DNA of 64,000 bases, from contig NC_081554.1 of the NCBI RefSeq assembly GCF_963082655.1, forward strand, positions 124,967,453 through 125,031,452, given 5' to 3'. Shown here piece by piece: positions 53,761 to 64,000 of the stretch. The stretch's first letter is position 1, and every line of letters starts with the position of its first letter. The position numbers and the translations under genes were made by a program. The notes under the pieces were generated by a model that was given only the letters and a program-made list of their open reading frames with translations, made no database searches and was not told the origin of the DNA. The DNA is from Stomoxys calcitrans (lineage: Eukaryota; Arthropoda; Insecta; Diptera; Muscidae).

Positions 53761-54446
53761 ATTATTCCCCATTCTTTTTGAAATATCTAAGGTGATGCCA
53801 AGCCTTGATTGGAAATGTTTTATATAATACCTTGCCTTCGTACTCTGCCCCATATTGCCATTATCAGTAAACAAGTTCAGTTTGAACGGAGTTTTGGAAT
53901 TAGGGTGGACCCCCAAACACTTGGTCCTGCAATGGTCGGTAAATGCAAGGTAACTAACGTAAAGTTTTACCAAGATCACACTGGAATATTTGTCGATATA
54001 AAAATGACAGCTATGTGATATTTGTTTGAAAACTCTTTATATTAGGTCTGTTCGCGTACTTATCGAGTAAAAATTGGCAGGAGTGTAAGAATCGCCTTTA
54101 ATCTCTTTTGCTATGTATTTGAATTAAACAGCTGGTTTTCATAAAATAACTATTCGATGCTGCAAATTACTACGGGGAAATATATTCCAGTAGAAATTCG
54201 CTAGCTCACAATTGCCAAACTTTCAAAATTTGGCTTCCGTTCTCTTCTGCTGGCTTCCAGTAACAATTTCTGCAAATTTGCACAAATTTTTAAGTACACG
54301 AACACACTTACTATTTACAAGCCACCAAAAGCATTCAAAAAGAAAGTTATTCGTGTTAAATTTCACGCGTAATAGTTTGATAGAGTGTGTTATATTTGGC
54401 TTGAAAATTACAACCGGCTATTTTTGGCGAACTCAAACACCTCATA
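53761..54446 (-). other. Helitron module scrap and spacer
   Basis: 53800-53960 contains one more module (ATAATACCTTGCCTTCGTAC, CCCCATATTGCCATTATCAG, GACCCCCAAACACTTGGTCC). From 54030 onwards the sequence may be the 5' non-coding part of the transposase relic at 54447, beginning near TAGGTCTGTTCGCGTACTTA; no matching right end was found. Confidence 0.45.
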
Positions 54447-54895
54447 GTGAATAATATGTTTCTGCATCGAACGATCAATCTTTATAATGATACTGTTAGC
54501 GTTGCCAAACGACATGGTGTAGTCCAGAAAATGGCTAAAGCCTCACAAGTTCCGAAAGGCACACAATCTTACACGAAAGCAAAAAGTAAGACTCAAATGA
54601 GCAAAAGAGTTGCTGCGCTTGCACGAATGTGGTGAATTTCCGAACATGGTGTTATTTGACGAGGCGTTTATGTTACCGAGCAAAATTGCGAGAATTTGAG
54701 CTTTCGAACGGTCAGACCAAGTAATTATCCATCTCAAGCAATGGTATCGGCAGCTGTGACCACCGATAGTCACTCTGCAATCGTTTTCATCGAGCCTAGC
54801 GTCAATGAAAATGCGACTTATTATCGGGAGAACAATTTGGAAGCTGTTTTGGTCCTTGGCCATGGACGCACCATCAAGACTCGGTACCGTTAAAT
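54447..54895 (+). pseudogene. Tc1/mariner superfamily transposase relic
   Basis: Readable pieces: NLYNDTVSVAKRHG (N-terminal DNA-binding region), a deleted stretch, SKRV, LHECGEFPNMVLFDEAFMLP near 54615-54680 with the first catalytic Asp in FDE, then in another frame YPSQAMVSAAVTTDSHSAIV, FIEPSVNENATYYRENNLEA near 54790-54840. The second and third catalytic motifs are missing: the frame ends GHGRTIKTRYR at 54892. The family differs from the relics at 12 and 36 kb. A LINE inserted shortly downstream, at 54988, may have removed or displaced the rest. Confidence 0.75.
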
Positions 54896-54987
54896 AAAAC
54901 ATGTGTAAGCCAATATTGACTAAAAAATCATGTTCCGCACTTCATTTCGTCCACACATTGGATATTCAATTCACCAGATGGCCATTT
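54896..54987. other. Short spacer
   Basis: AT-rich sequence between the transposase relic and the LINE 3' tail. Confidence 0.35.
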
Positions 54988-56890
54988 TTTTTTATTTTAT
55001 TTATGGATTTATTGTCTACACAACAAGATAATAATCTTATAATTAGAGTGTAGATTTATTGTTATATAATACATCCGACTAAAGTAGATTCTTAATAAAT
55101 AAACTAGGTTACAATAAATAAAAAGTGGAACAAAACAGTGTTTACAAATAAAAAGTGTTAAAAAAAACAGCCGTATGTAATTGGGAATTTAACAAAAAGC
55201 GCAATTAAAAAATAATTACAAAAACAAAATAATTTAAAAAAATTTTTAAGCAAAATTTAAAGAAATGAAATATCACTTAACTATGAGAAAAATTGAATAA
55301 GCCGTTTTTTAAATTTAATCGTGTTGCTGATGCATTGAATATCGTGTGGTAGATTATTCTAAAGACGTACGTTGCTAATATAAAATTAACGTTCTGACAA
55401 AGACTCCGTCTTCTAAAAGGTATTAACTTTCTTCCTCTATCAGATTGGGCAAATCTCTGTCTCTCAAACAAATATCTGGGTTTCTTATCCACAATAATCT
55501 TATGTAAAAATATTAACGATCTAGTATTGAGAAGATTGTTAAAACTAAGTCCAAATAGAGAATCTACATATTGTGAAACATGCTGACTCCATTTTAAATC
55601 ATACACATAACGGACTATGCTGTTAAAAACTACATTCAATTTTCCGAGGCTCGAAGAATCACAATTCGAAAAAAGTTCACAACCATATATTAAACCTGGA
55701 ACTAGAAATGTTTTCGCCAGAAGAATTCGGATATTAGAGTGTGTGATCCATAAAGCACGAAGCTTTGCGTAACTCTGCCCGGCTGCAATGTTAGCATGAT
55801 CGGACCAGCTCAAAGAACTGTTAAAAACCACGCCTAAATTCTTCGCACTAAATACAATATCAATCCTCTGACCATTAACGTAAATATCCGGTAGTCGCAT
55901 GTTGAAATTCTTGTTTTTGTGAACAACCAAATATTAAGACTTACTTGGATTTAACAACAAACCATTTGCAGTCGCCCAGCCATAAACGCGATGCAGATCC
56001 GCGTTAAGTTTACTTGTGCAGTCGTCTACATTGTCCACAAAGCCGCTTTGAAAAATCTGTACGTCATCAGCATACATCATAATCTGACTGTCTGCTAGTT
56101 GACGAGGCAAGTCGTTGGCATATAATGAAAAAAGAAGTGGACCTATAATCGAGCCTTGGGGAACCCCCTTTAGGTACGAACAAGGGGTTAGATAATATAT
56201 TCCCTGCGTATACAGACTGCCGTCTATCGCTCAGATACGACATAATCAGACTCGTTGCCATTGATGTGAAGTTAAAAAAATCCGTAGTTTCATGCACAAA
56301 TTCAGGTGATCAACCGTGTCGAAAGCTTTGGAGTGATCCAAAAGAACCAGAAAGCCATCGATTCTGCCACTTCAACCAATGCATTAATGCAACTTTGATC
56401 AGAACGGAAGCCGGACTGTCTTTGTGACAACAGGGACTCTTGGTGAAGATATACCGACATTAGAGAGATAGCATAAAATTGATATCGGGCGATAATCAAC
56501 GTTGGAATTGGAAATGGAGATAATCTTTGCATGCTTCCAAGTAATAGGATACACACTGGAGCTCAAAATTGAATTAAACAGGTACGTAAAGTACGGTAGG
56601 AGATATGGATGCAACATTCGTACAAATCTCGGATCAACTCCGTCCAAGCCAATTGCAATTGACTTAACACGGACAAAACTTTCAAAAACTTCCTCATGGC
56701 TAACACATCTAAACTCAAAAGGACTATGGGCATCAAAAACAAAAGCCGGCACATCATCATCACTATAAAATTGCGTGTCCGTTTGTATATCGGGTATGTT
56801 TATGAAGGTCCTGTTGAGTTCATCTAGATCCCCATGGTATCGAGTGTTTGACTTGGGTTTGCCCACTCCGATTTTAGAGAACAATATACT
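54988..56890 (-). pseudogene. Jockey/CR1-type non-LTR retrotransposon, RT region, 5'-truncated
   Basis: Minus strand from 56884: KIGVGKPKSNTRYHGDLDEL, then SIAIGLDGVDPRFVRMLHPY (RT fingers), YPITWKHAKIISI, VDYRPISILCYLS, then HQESLLSQRQSGFRSDQSCI, ISSMATSLIMSYLSDRRQSV in outline, and VPKGGSPR (normally KGVPQGS; frameshifted). The catalytic motif MMYADDVQIF is intact at 56080-56050. After a TAA near 55937 a 217-codon frame (55930-55277) continues LVVHKNKNFNMRLPDIYVNG, AKNLGVVFNSSLSWSDHANI and YGCELFSNCDSSSLGKLN through the thumb to the stop. A 3' untranslated region ends in an A-rich tail at about 54988. Several frameshifts; endonuclease absent. Among the better preserved elements here. Confidence 0.87.
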
Positions 56891-58289
56891 TTAGAAACAA
56901 GAGAACAAGATAAGCACTAACATAATTTGCCAATATGGAGGCGCTGAAGAAGCCATTGTGTAGAAATGGGCCAAACTGTGGTCAGGGTTACAATTGGCGG
57001 GCAACTGGCCGAATGTGCGTTGTTTCACCGACTCAGAGCATAAGTCTAGGCAAAAGTGGTTTTATCGAGCAAAAGTGTATACATTCTGAAATTTAGTTTA
57101 CTTCTACACATATCTGCCTTTTAAACGAATGAAAAATATGTTCACACAAAAACATGTGGTCGTTTGAATTGGTAACACTTCGTTTTAGCTATCTTGTTTT
57201 CTAAATATTGCATCTTACAAAATTTTTTTGTGTAAAATATTTTAAAATGTTTATTAGATTTTACAACATTTCTCATTAAATATCCCATCACATTGGCGGA
57301 AAGATTGTTGAATGTTGTTGCAACAACGACAATGGCAACATGGTTTACTTTTTGGTTTACAAAAAGACACCCCGAAAGTATGACAATAATTTATTTTTAT
57401 GTTTAATTTTTTTTTAATGATAATTTTGAATTTTTATACGCACGCCTCCATTGTGCAAACTTTGTCATTTATCAGCGAGAAAATTGTGTCCGAAATAGCT
57501 ACAGATAGTTGTTAAATGTGTCATAATATCTGCCGCAATTACAGCTTAATTCGCTTGTAATTTAATCGCATTTTTTATTATCAAAACCATTTTAGTCGGC
57601 TATTATTATTTTTTTTTTTTAAGAGATCACCCAAGTACGCCGCCTTAGCAAATATTCTTTTAAATGAGTGAAGCCATAGCGACATGTGCGAATAGTTTGC
57701 AAAAGTGAACGAACTGGCATTTACCAACGAACTATTGGTCATGCCATTCAAGTCTGACACGTTTTTCGATGCCTAATGGCGAATTACACACAAGAGAGGA
57801 AATAATTCAATTAATTGTAGCTACATGATATTAGGGTGAGTTATCTGACGAAGGCATAAAACCAAAATTAAATACGAAGTGATAATAGTTTTTAAAATCG
57901 TTGACAAAAAATACTTGGGTATGCAGGCAATATACTTTTTGATATTGAATATGTTTTATGTTGACAATCCACACTATTATACTTGTGCGTCTATATGTAC
58001 AGAAACACACCTATTCCCAAAATGCCAGCATAATTATCGTCCACTTGAACTTGAATGTAAACACATAATTTGTGCAGACGAACATGTGAACGTGTATGTA
58101 CATAAATATTTTATATTTAGTAGTGCCTAGAAAGTCATAAATAAAGCTACATTAATATGGGTCATAGCAAATACACAGTTAATAAAAAAAACTTGGGCAA
58201 CTTAAGTTTGCTATAAATTTTGTATACTACTTCCAAAGTGTAAAAATGTTAAAGAAAAAATTTTTAAATTTTTGCAAATGATTTGCTCA
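56891..58289. other. Unannotated region
   Basis: About 1.4 kb with no recognised gene or repeat. TGTTGTTGCAACAACGACAA at 57317 is a short palindrome. The 83-codon frame at 57879-58130 has no motif or splice context. Confidence 0.35.
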
Positions 58290-58720
58290 GAAATCTTGAC
58301 TAATCTGCCGAATTTCTGCCATACAAGGCAGTATTTTAAGCTTCTAGGGGCCATGGAAGTCTAGTCGGGAGATCGACCACCATCTAGAAAGTCAAGATCT
58401 CAAATCGGGGGATCGCTTCATATGATAGCTATTTCAGGTTATGTGCCGATTTGGACCATACCTGGCACGGTTGTTAAAAGTCATAACAGAATATCAGACC
58501 AATCGGATGAGAATTGGGGCTTCTTGGAGCTAAAGAAATCAAGACCCACTTAAAATTGGAGCTATATCAAAATCTGAACCGATATGCCCAAACGTCCTAC
58601 ATCAATAAGAAGTATATGTGCATCAACCGGCTAGCTTAATGCGTTCGACTACTTTCATGATTTCGACAGATGAACGGACGGACAGACATGGCTAGATCGT
58701 CTATATTGTGCTGTCAGATT
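58290..58720 (-). mobile_element. HINE-like family A, diverged body fragment
   Basis: AAGTCTAGTCGGGAGATCG, GTCAAGATCTCAAATCGG, TATTTCAGGTTATGTGCCGA, ACCTGGCACGGTTGTTAAAA, CGTCCTACATCAATAAGAAG and GAACGGACGGACAGACATGG, then GGCTAGATCGTC; both ends lost. Confidence 0.7.
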
Positions 58721-59459
58721 GTAGTATAAATGATTATTGGTGAGGGAAGCCTACCACAGGGAATACCAAAACAATGCAAATTTTAATGAGGTGTTCATAG
58801 ACAAATTTGAAATGTTTGATCAATGGTTCTAAAGATCCCTAATCTAAGGTATAGAATCGGATTTTTTATCCCTATTTAAATGTTTGTCTTTATAATAAAA
58901 ACATTATTTGATACTTTAATTACATATGGGCGTGTGTTACAATCGACTCGTTGTTTAAAAGAAGATTAGACAGTTTTTACCTGATGCCATCAAATAAGAG
59001 GCAAAACTGTTATTGAATCTAGACATTTATTTATTGATTTAAGTCATATAAGAATATTTTGGTTATGCAAAAATTATATCATCTTTCTGAAAACTAAACA
59101 AAAACACTCGCGTGTATCTACATTCAAGAGCCACATCAGAATTTGGTTCACGTTAGCTTTTTTATACTTGAAAAAACGTTTTTTATATCTTCTTCAAAGT
59201 AGCAAAAATTAATGTTAATGTTATTAAAACAACGAACTTCTGACGAACTGACTGATTGCATTTTCGAAAAATAAATTGTTAATGGTTTTTAGTGTGAAAA
59301 ATATACCGGCGTCATTTGCACATCTAACATTCTTATGGGCGATCATTTTCATTAGAAATCATCTGCTTTGCTATAAAAAAAAACATTATTGCAAAGCATT
59401 TCAACTTGTTAAGCTTATTGGACCTTTACATAATATCTAATTAAAATTAAAATTAAAAT
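58721..59459. other. Unannotated AT-rich spacer
   Basis: No recognised feature. Confidence 0.35.
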
Positions 59460-59700
59460 TTTTGTAAACATGAAATATTTGTTTCGTATTGAATCAAACA
59501 ATGCTGAACCGATTCCCTTGAATTTTTAACAGACAAACTTCACAGTTTGTCGATATATTAGGAGTGGGAGGAGGTCCCCTACCTGCCCCCTTAACACAAT
59601 TAAAACAAATCAATAACTTAGAGAAGGCAAATTTCGGGCCAAGTCATCGGGGGATCGATGCACATTATAATTGTTTTGGATCAGAACTCAAACCTTACAT
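59460..59700 (+). mobile_element. Helitron-like 5' fragment
   Basis: ATTGAATCAAACAATGCTGA, ACCGATTCCCTTGAATTTTT, GATATATTAGGAGTGGGAGG and TCCCCTACCTGCCCCCTTAA recall the 5' part of the Helitron at 38302 (GCTGGACCGATTTCCTTGAA). Diverged and incomplete. Confidence 0.4.
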
Positions 59701-59859
59701 ATACATTTTAACGCTAAAAAAAAATAAAACGTTTCGAATATCTTTGCGACAAACAAGTCTGTTTTATTAGTTATTAGGTAATATTTCTCTCTACACGGAA
59801 AAAATAAAAATCGCTTTCAATCTATTTACTACAACTATTTACTTACTTACTTTAATTGG

Positions 59860-62265
59860 CTATGACAAAACATTTGTTCCAAGCGCCTCGATCTTTTGCG
59901 CTCATTCTAAAATCTGCGAAGTGTCTCCCACAACTTGATTTTTCGATAGGGCTTTTGGTCTTCCCGGTTTGCGTGTACCACCGTATTGGCCTTCAAAAGA
60001 CTTCTTTGCTGGAGCTGCTCTATCCATTCTGACAACATGACCTTGCCAACGCAGCGTTGTATTTAGATACGTGTAACTATGCTATCGTCGTCATATAGCT
60101 CGTGGCTCATGCGACGGCTATATTCTCCATTAACGCAAACTGGTACAAATATTTTACGAAGAATCTTTCTCTCAAATACTCCAAGCACTTCCTCATCTGC
60201 TTTCACAAGTCCCATGGCTCAGAACCATATAACAACACGGGTAGTATCAGTCCCTTGTATAGTGCAATCTTCTTCTGTCGAGAGGTGGCCTTGTTTGTAA
60301 AATACTTACTTAATCCAAAGTAGCACCTGTTTTCCAGTAGTATTCTTCTCTTCATTTCGAAATGTTGTAATGAAATGGTTTTTATCCCCAAAGCGATATC
60401 GAAAGCGACTTTGTAGTCGACAAAAAAAAGTGTTGATCTGTCCTTCTCGGGTCTTTTCCAAGATTTGGCGCAGTGTGAATATCTGGTCCAGGGTGGATTT
60501 ACAAGGCCTAAAGTACGCTCGAGGATATCTTGTATGCGAAGGGGAGGAGACTTATTCCTCTGTAGTTGGCACATTCCGTCTTGTCTCCTTTCTTGAGTAC
60601 GGGACATAGTATGCCTCAATCATAGTATGGTTCCAATCATCGGGTATGCGTTCTTCTAGCAAGACTGCGCATGTAAGCTGATGCCTTATCAGCATGTCGC
60701 CTCCGGTCTTAAATAGTTCAGCGGGTATCCGTCGGCTCCTGCCGCCTTGTTGTTCTTCAGTCGTGTCACTGCTACTTGGACCTCATTCTGACTAGGAGGT
60801 AAACATTCTATACCATCATCATTGATTGGTTCTGTGGTATTCTCTTCGCAGCCAATGTCGGACATTAGCAGTTTGGTAAAATATTCTTTCCATACCCTCA
60901 GCATGTAATCTGTGTCAATTACCAGATTTTCTTCTTTATCTCTGCAGGAGTATGTGCCTGCACCAAAGCCATCCGCTTGTGTTTAATTCTTTGGTAGAAT
61001 TTCCGGACTTCATTCTGACTTCTGCACACCTCAATTTGCTCACGCTCACGTCTTCCCATTTCCTTTTTCTTTCTGCGGCATGGACGTTTTTCCTCTCTCC
61101 CTTTCCTCCGATACCTTTCCTTCATCTGATTGCAGTGTTGCTCTATATGCCGCATTCTTGGCATCAGTGGCATCTCGACATCTTGGTCGTACAATGGGTT
61201 TCTCGACATCTTGGTCGTACCAAGTACGGATTCGCCGGCATTTTCCATGGCGTGGGCAAAAGCTTGCCACTGCGCCATTATATCATCGGAACAAGGAGTG
61301 CTTTTATCAGGCAGCTCGGTCAGTCGAGTGGAGTATGCCGCTGCCATCTATAGTGTTTGCAGCTTTTCAATGTCGAGCTTCCGTGCAGTGTCGCATCGTA
61401 CTTTCCTCGCCATGTTCAAACGGTTGCGAACCTTGGCTACCACAAGGTAATGATCAGAATATATTCGCTCCACGCTCGATCGCACATCTAACACACTGGA
61501 TAAATGCCTTCCATCTATCACAATATGATCAATTTGGTTCCTCGTGTTTTGATCGGGTGACTTTGTGAATATTTTTTTGTTGAAATATGGTGCTACTAAC
61601 CATCATGTTTTTTGCCGCGGCGAAATCTATTAGCCTCAACCCATTACTGGACGTTATCTCGTGGAGGTTAAACTTTCCGACTGTTGGAAGGAAGACATTT
61701 CCTTCCCTATCTTCGCATTAAAATCTCTCAGAACGATTTTAATATCATGGGCGGGGCAGCGGTCATATTCTCTCTCTAGGCGCTCGTAGAAAATATCCTT
61801 GGTCTGCTCGTCCTTGTCTTCTGTCGGGTCATGTGTACAAAGAAGGCTGATGTTGAAGAATTTGGCTTTTATGCAGATTGTGGCTAACCTCCCATCCACC
61901 GGTGTAAAGCTGGAGACGCGGCGTTTCAGTCTCCGACTAACCACAAATCCACAGCCAAATTCATGCCTCGTGTTATGACAACTAAAGTATAGTTTATCAC
62001 CGTCGGATGCAACAGTGGTGAGACAGGGAGACGGTGGAGCATACCTGGCATCACTTTACCTGCCTTTCGACTCTCGGACACCGCCACCCATGTCGCAGGT
62101 GCAACGGCTGGTGAGGAAACCAAAACAGACAGGAAACGAGATACGAATAGGGTGCGATGCGAACTCTCACCACATTTCTGGGGTAGTCCAACACTAATAA
62201 ATGGGGCCAAGCCCTGTTTGCTTAACCAAATCGTACGACAAGTCTTAGAAACATCCAATTAATTC
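59860..62265 (-). pseudogene. RTE-like non-LTR retrotransposon, second copy
   Basis: Minus strand from about 62258. The leading segment covers more of the endonuclease than the copy at 5264: KLYFSCHNTRHEFGCGFVVS in outline, then SFTPVDGRLATICIKAKFFN (about 61900), DEQTKDIFYERLEREYDRCP and GDFNAKIG with G changed to R (LRDFNAKIGKE). It continues through the SSNGLRLI and IDHIV segments near 61630-61500, MAAAYSTRLTELPDKSTPCS (61347), LPPSQNEVQVAVTRLKNNKA (60830-60770, RT fingers), GADGYP and the NYRGI-type segment in broken frames near 60560. LFFVDYKVAFDIALGIK near 60420 then joins directly to HFEMKRRILLENRCYFGLSK, so most of the RT palm including YADD is deleted. LPVLLYGSEPWDL and the 3' tail follow to 59865. 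Dead by several frameshifts. Confidence 0.88.
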
Positions 62266-62640
62266 ACTGAACACACCTCATGTGATCTTATAGCATTGTC
62301 ATCGCGCTCATCAGTGACAACCACAAATGAACAAAAGAGAGACGTCAAAGAGAAGCAAATACATCAAAGACATTCATAACGACAAACTTCTTGTTCGTAA
62401 ATAAAAGCAAATAAAATTATTTCAATTACAGTGACTATGTGTGATAGTGTTATGTCTTAACGCAGAAAGTAAGCATTTTTAGAAATAAAACCACTCATTT
62501 AAACATTACAAAATCAAAAAGATTAAAAGACTTTACTATTTCAATTTATGATAAAAATGTTTATTTAAATTTTAATACTGCATTTTAAACAAACGATCAG
62601 TCTACCTGACTCAAATCCACTTTATAAACCAAAAGTAAAA
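62266..62640 (+). other. Possible LTR or leader remnant of the BEL/Pao element
   Basis: Between the RTE-like copy and the gag-like frames lies AT-rich DNA with two AATAAA-like sites (GTAAATAAAAGCAAATAAAA near 62397). It starts TGTGATCTTATAGC at 62281. It could be the 5' LTR, but no second LTR is available in the window and no primer-binding site is recognised. Confidence 0.25.
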
Positions 62641-64000
62641 ATGGCGTCAATGAAATTCTTTAATTTCGAATGCGAACAAGTATAAGGGTTTTGTTAACTT
62701 TTTAAAGCCGCTGAACACAGTTCGATATCCACTAAACTTGAGAAGGAAGGAAGCAGTTTCCTTTTACAAGTCTTTGATGACTGAATACAACAATATAAAA
62801 GATGAAAGAGATTTGAAAAATGCTACGGCGAAATATAAGGAAGAACGCAAAGAATACACGGCCTCTAAGACGAAAATAGCTAACCAAAATAACGCGAAAA
62901 AAGTGACAAAAGTAGACGAAACATTGAGACTTAAATCTTCTATAAATCAGAGTCAATCTGCCTCCCTGCGATACATCTATTTTTGGGGGCGGATACTCAA
63001 TATGGTCTGCATTTCGGGATATTTTTTAGGCAGTTTTTCGAACACACATTGAATTATCCCCAGCGCAAAAAATGTTCCATTTATGCAGCAAGGCCAGGGG
63101 GAAGGCCATCAAATTGTTTCAAATTTTGATTTTGTAGACAAAAATTTCTAATTCGCTTGGGAAGCGCTTAAGAAGCATTATGAAAACCATCGAATTTTAG
63201 TTCATCAGCAATTGAAATACCTTATCGCCTTCGAGTCGTACCTTTGTGGCATCCAGTCAGATCAATTCGCCACATACAGCCAGAAGTAAATGATATTTTA
63301 TCCACATTTACTTCATACAAAATCCAGACAAGTAATTGGATTCCTTTATTGTTCCCGATGATACTCATCGAGCGTGGGTGCATTCACTAACTAACCACAA
63401 AGAATTCCTTATTGGGCAACAAATCGACTCTTTCTTGTCCAAACGTGTTGAAATTCTAGGAACTATCTACGATATGAAGAAAACTTATTCTTGAGACAAT
63501 CCAACTGCACATCAAAAACCCCAGCTTGTAACACCCATTCAAATTCAAAAAGGACAAAATCTATTTGCAAAGAACATGAGTAGTCTCATCAAATATATGC
63601 TTGTGAATCATTTAAATCATTATCTGTTACTGATCGCATCAACTTCGTTTATTCAAGTAAACTATTTTCTATCTGCTTAAGGGGAACACATTTTAAAAAT
63701 AATTGTCAAAGTACTAGATCTTGCGTAAATGCGCTAAAAAGCATCACACCTTATTACATTTAGAATTTAACGAAAGAAGACATAGCCTTCAGCGAAGGAT
63801 AATAACAATTTCGAACTTCTGACAATGAACCATATGCTTCAAATACTTCGAATCAGGAGGATACTGTACAAGCGCATTTTGCAAAAAATAAAGGGAAAAC
63901 TATATTGGCCACAGCATTTAATTCAACAATTTACTATTCGTGCACTTTTAGACACTGGTTCAGAAAAGAGTTTCCTATCTAGGTGTATTCAGCAAAATTT
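62641..64000 (+). pseudogene. BEL/Pao LTR retrotransposon, Gag to protease, runs off the right edge
   Basis: Decayed Gag-Pol read across frames. An N-terminal lysine-rich frame (62738-63052) contains LMTEYNNIKDERDLKNA. The DUF1759-type Gag domain follows at about 63080-63235: ISNFDFVDKNF in outline (one stop), FAWEALKKHYENHRILVHQQ, LKYLIAFES. Near 63610-63770 are the C-terminal Gag residues VTDRINFVYSSKLFSICLRG, then THFKNNCQSTRSC, giving a C-x-H-x-C zinc knuckle. In the next frame comes CAKKHHTLLHLEFNE, the typical second knuckle with HHTLLH. Near the edge LATAFNSTI is followed, one frame over, by IRALLDTGSEKSFLS, where DTGS (63951-63962) is the aspartic protease site. Order and motifs identify BEL/Pao. 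Many stops and frameshifts show this copy is dead. RT and integrase would lie outside. Confidence 0.88.

Noticed and set aside
60952..61568. Plus-strand frames of 106-162 codons
   Set aside because: Antisense of the RTE-like endonuclease/RT region; the minus strand carries the recognisable protein.
1..64000. CRISPR arrays, operons, ribosome binding sites, rRNA
   Set aside because: The sequence is clearly eukaryotic (spliced gene, LINEs, SINEs); the tandem repeats lack the constant repeat/unique spacer pattern of CRISPR, and no rRNA sequence is recognised.

Overview
The window looks like dipteran nuclear DNA, most plausibly from a calyptrate/muscid fly of the Stomoxys/Haematobia/Musca type. 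The reasons are its A+T richness, very sparse host coding sequence, short (59 and 64 nt) GT-AG introns in a rolling-stone-like gene, and saturation with degenerate transposons of kinds common in large muscid genomes. The genus is inference; nothing here proves it.

Host genes: only two pieces of host coding sequence are convincing, both on the minus strand and both from the rolling stone (rost) family of multi-pass membrane proteins. The three 3'-terminal exons of one gene lie at 52664-51816, with clean splice sites, phases and stop. A first exon with ATG, 5' UTR and TATA box lies at 33073-32972. The first exon sits downstream of the terminal exons, so they cannot belong to one collinear gene as laid out: either two tandem paralogs with very long introns, or a rearrangement or mis-ordered assembly.

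Transposon landscape, left to right. 0-2.9 kb: a hAT-type MITE and a decayed Helentron-associated-like (HINE-like) element. 2.9-10 kb: HINE-like copies, a non-LTR C-terminal fragment and a 2.5 kb RTE-like LINE carrying endonuclease and reverse transcriptase. 10-13 kb: tRNA-derived SINEs, an RTE fragment and a Tc1 transposase tail. 14-19 kb: HINE-like elements around a Penelope-like element with remnants of RT and GIY-YIG. 20-25.6 kb: an inverted repeat, a mariner MITE, a broken transposase-like gene of a family I cannot name, a ~30-bp degenerate minisatellite and a HINE-like copy. 26-32 kb: an R1/LOA/I-group LINE (RT plus RNase H) split by nested insertions. 34-43 kb: the most complete HINE-like copy, a decayed mariner-type transposase, a Helitron with CTAGT end, and R1-like 3' ends. 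43-51 kb: Helitron tandem-repeat bodies, many HINE-like copies and a mariner MITE nested in one of them. 52.7-64 kb: a second Helitron abutting the rost-like exon, another mariner/Tc1 relic, a Jockey/CR1-type LINE, a second RTE-like LINE, and at the right edge the gag-protease part of a BEL/Pao retrotransposon running out of the window.

The commonest repeats are two related non-autonomous families, here called A and B. Each has a subterminal inverted repeat, a body of roughly 150-bp tandem units and a GC-rich hairpin near one end. That architecture resembles DINE-1/HINE elements mobilised by Helentrons. For these repeats, strand '+' means the hairpin end is on the right. Nearly every protein-coding mobile element here carries frameshifts, stops or deletions in catalytic motifs, so the window reads as a graveyard of elements around a rolling-stone locus.
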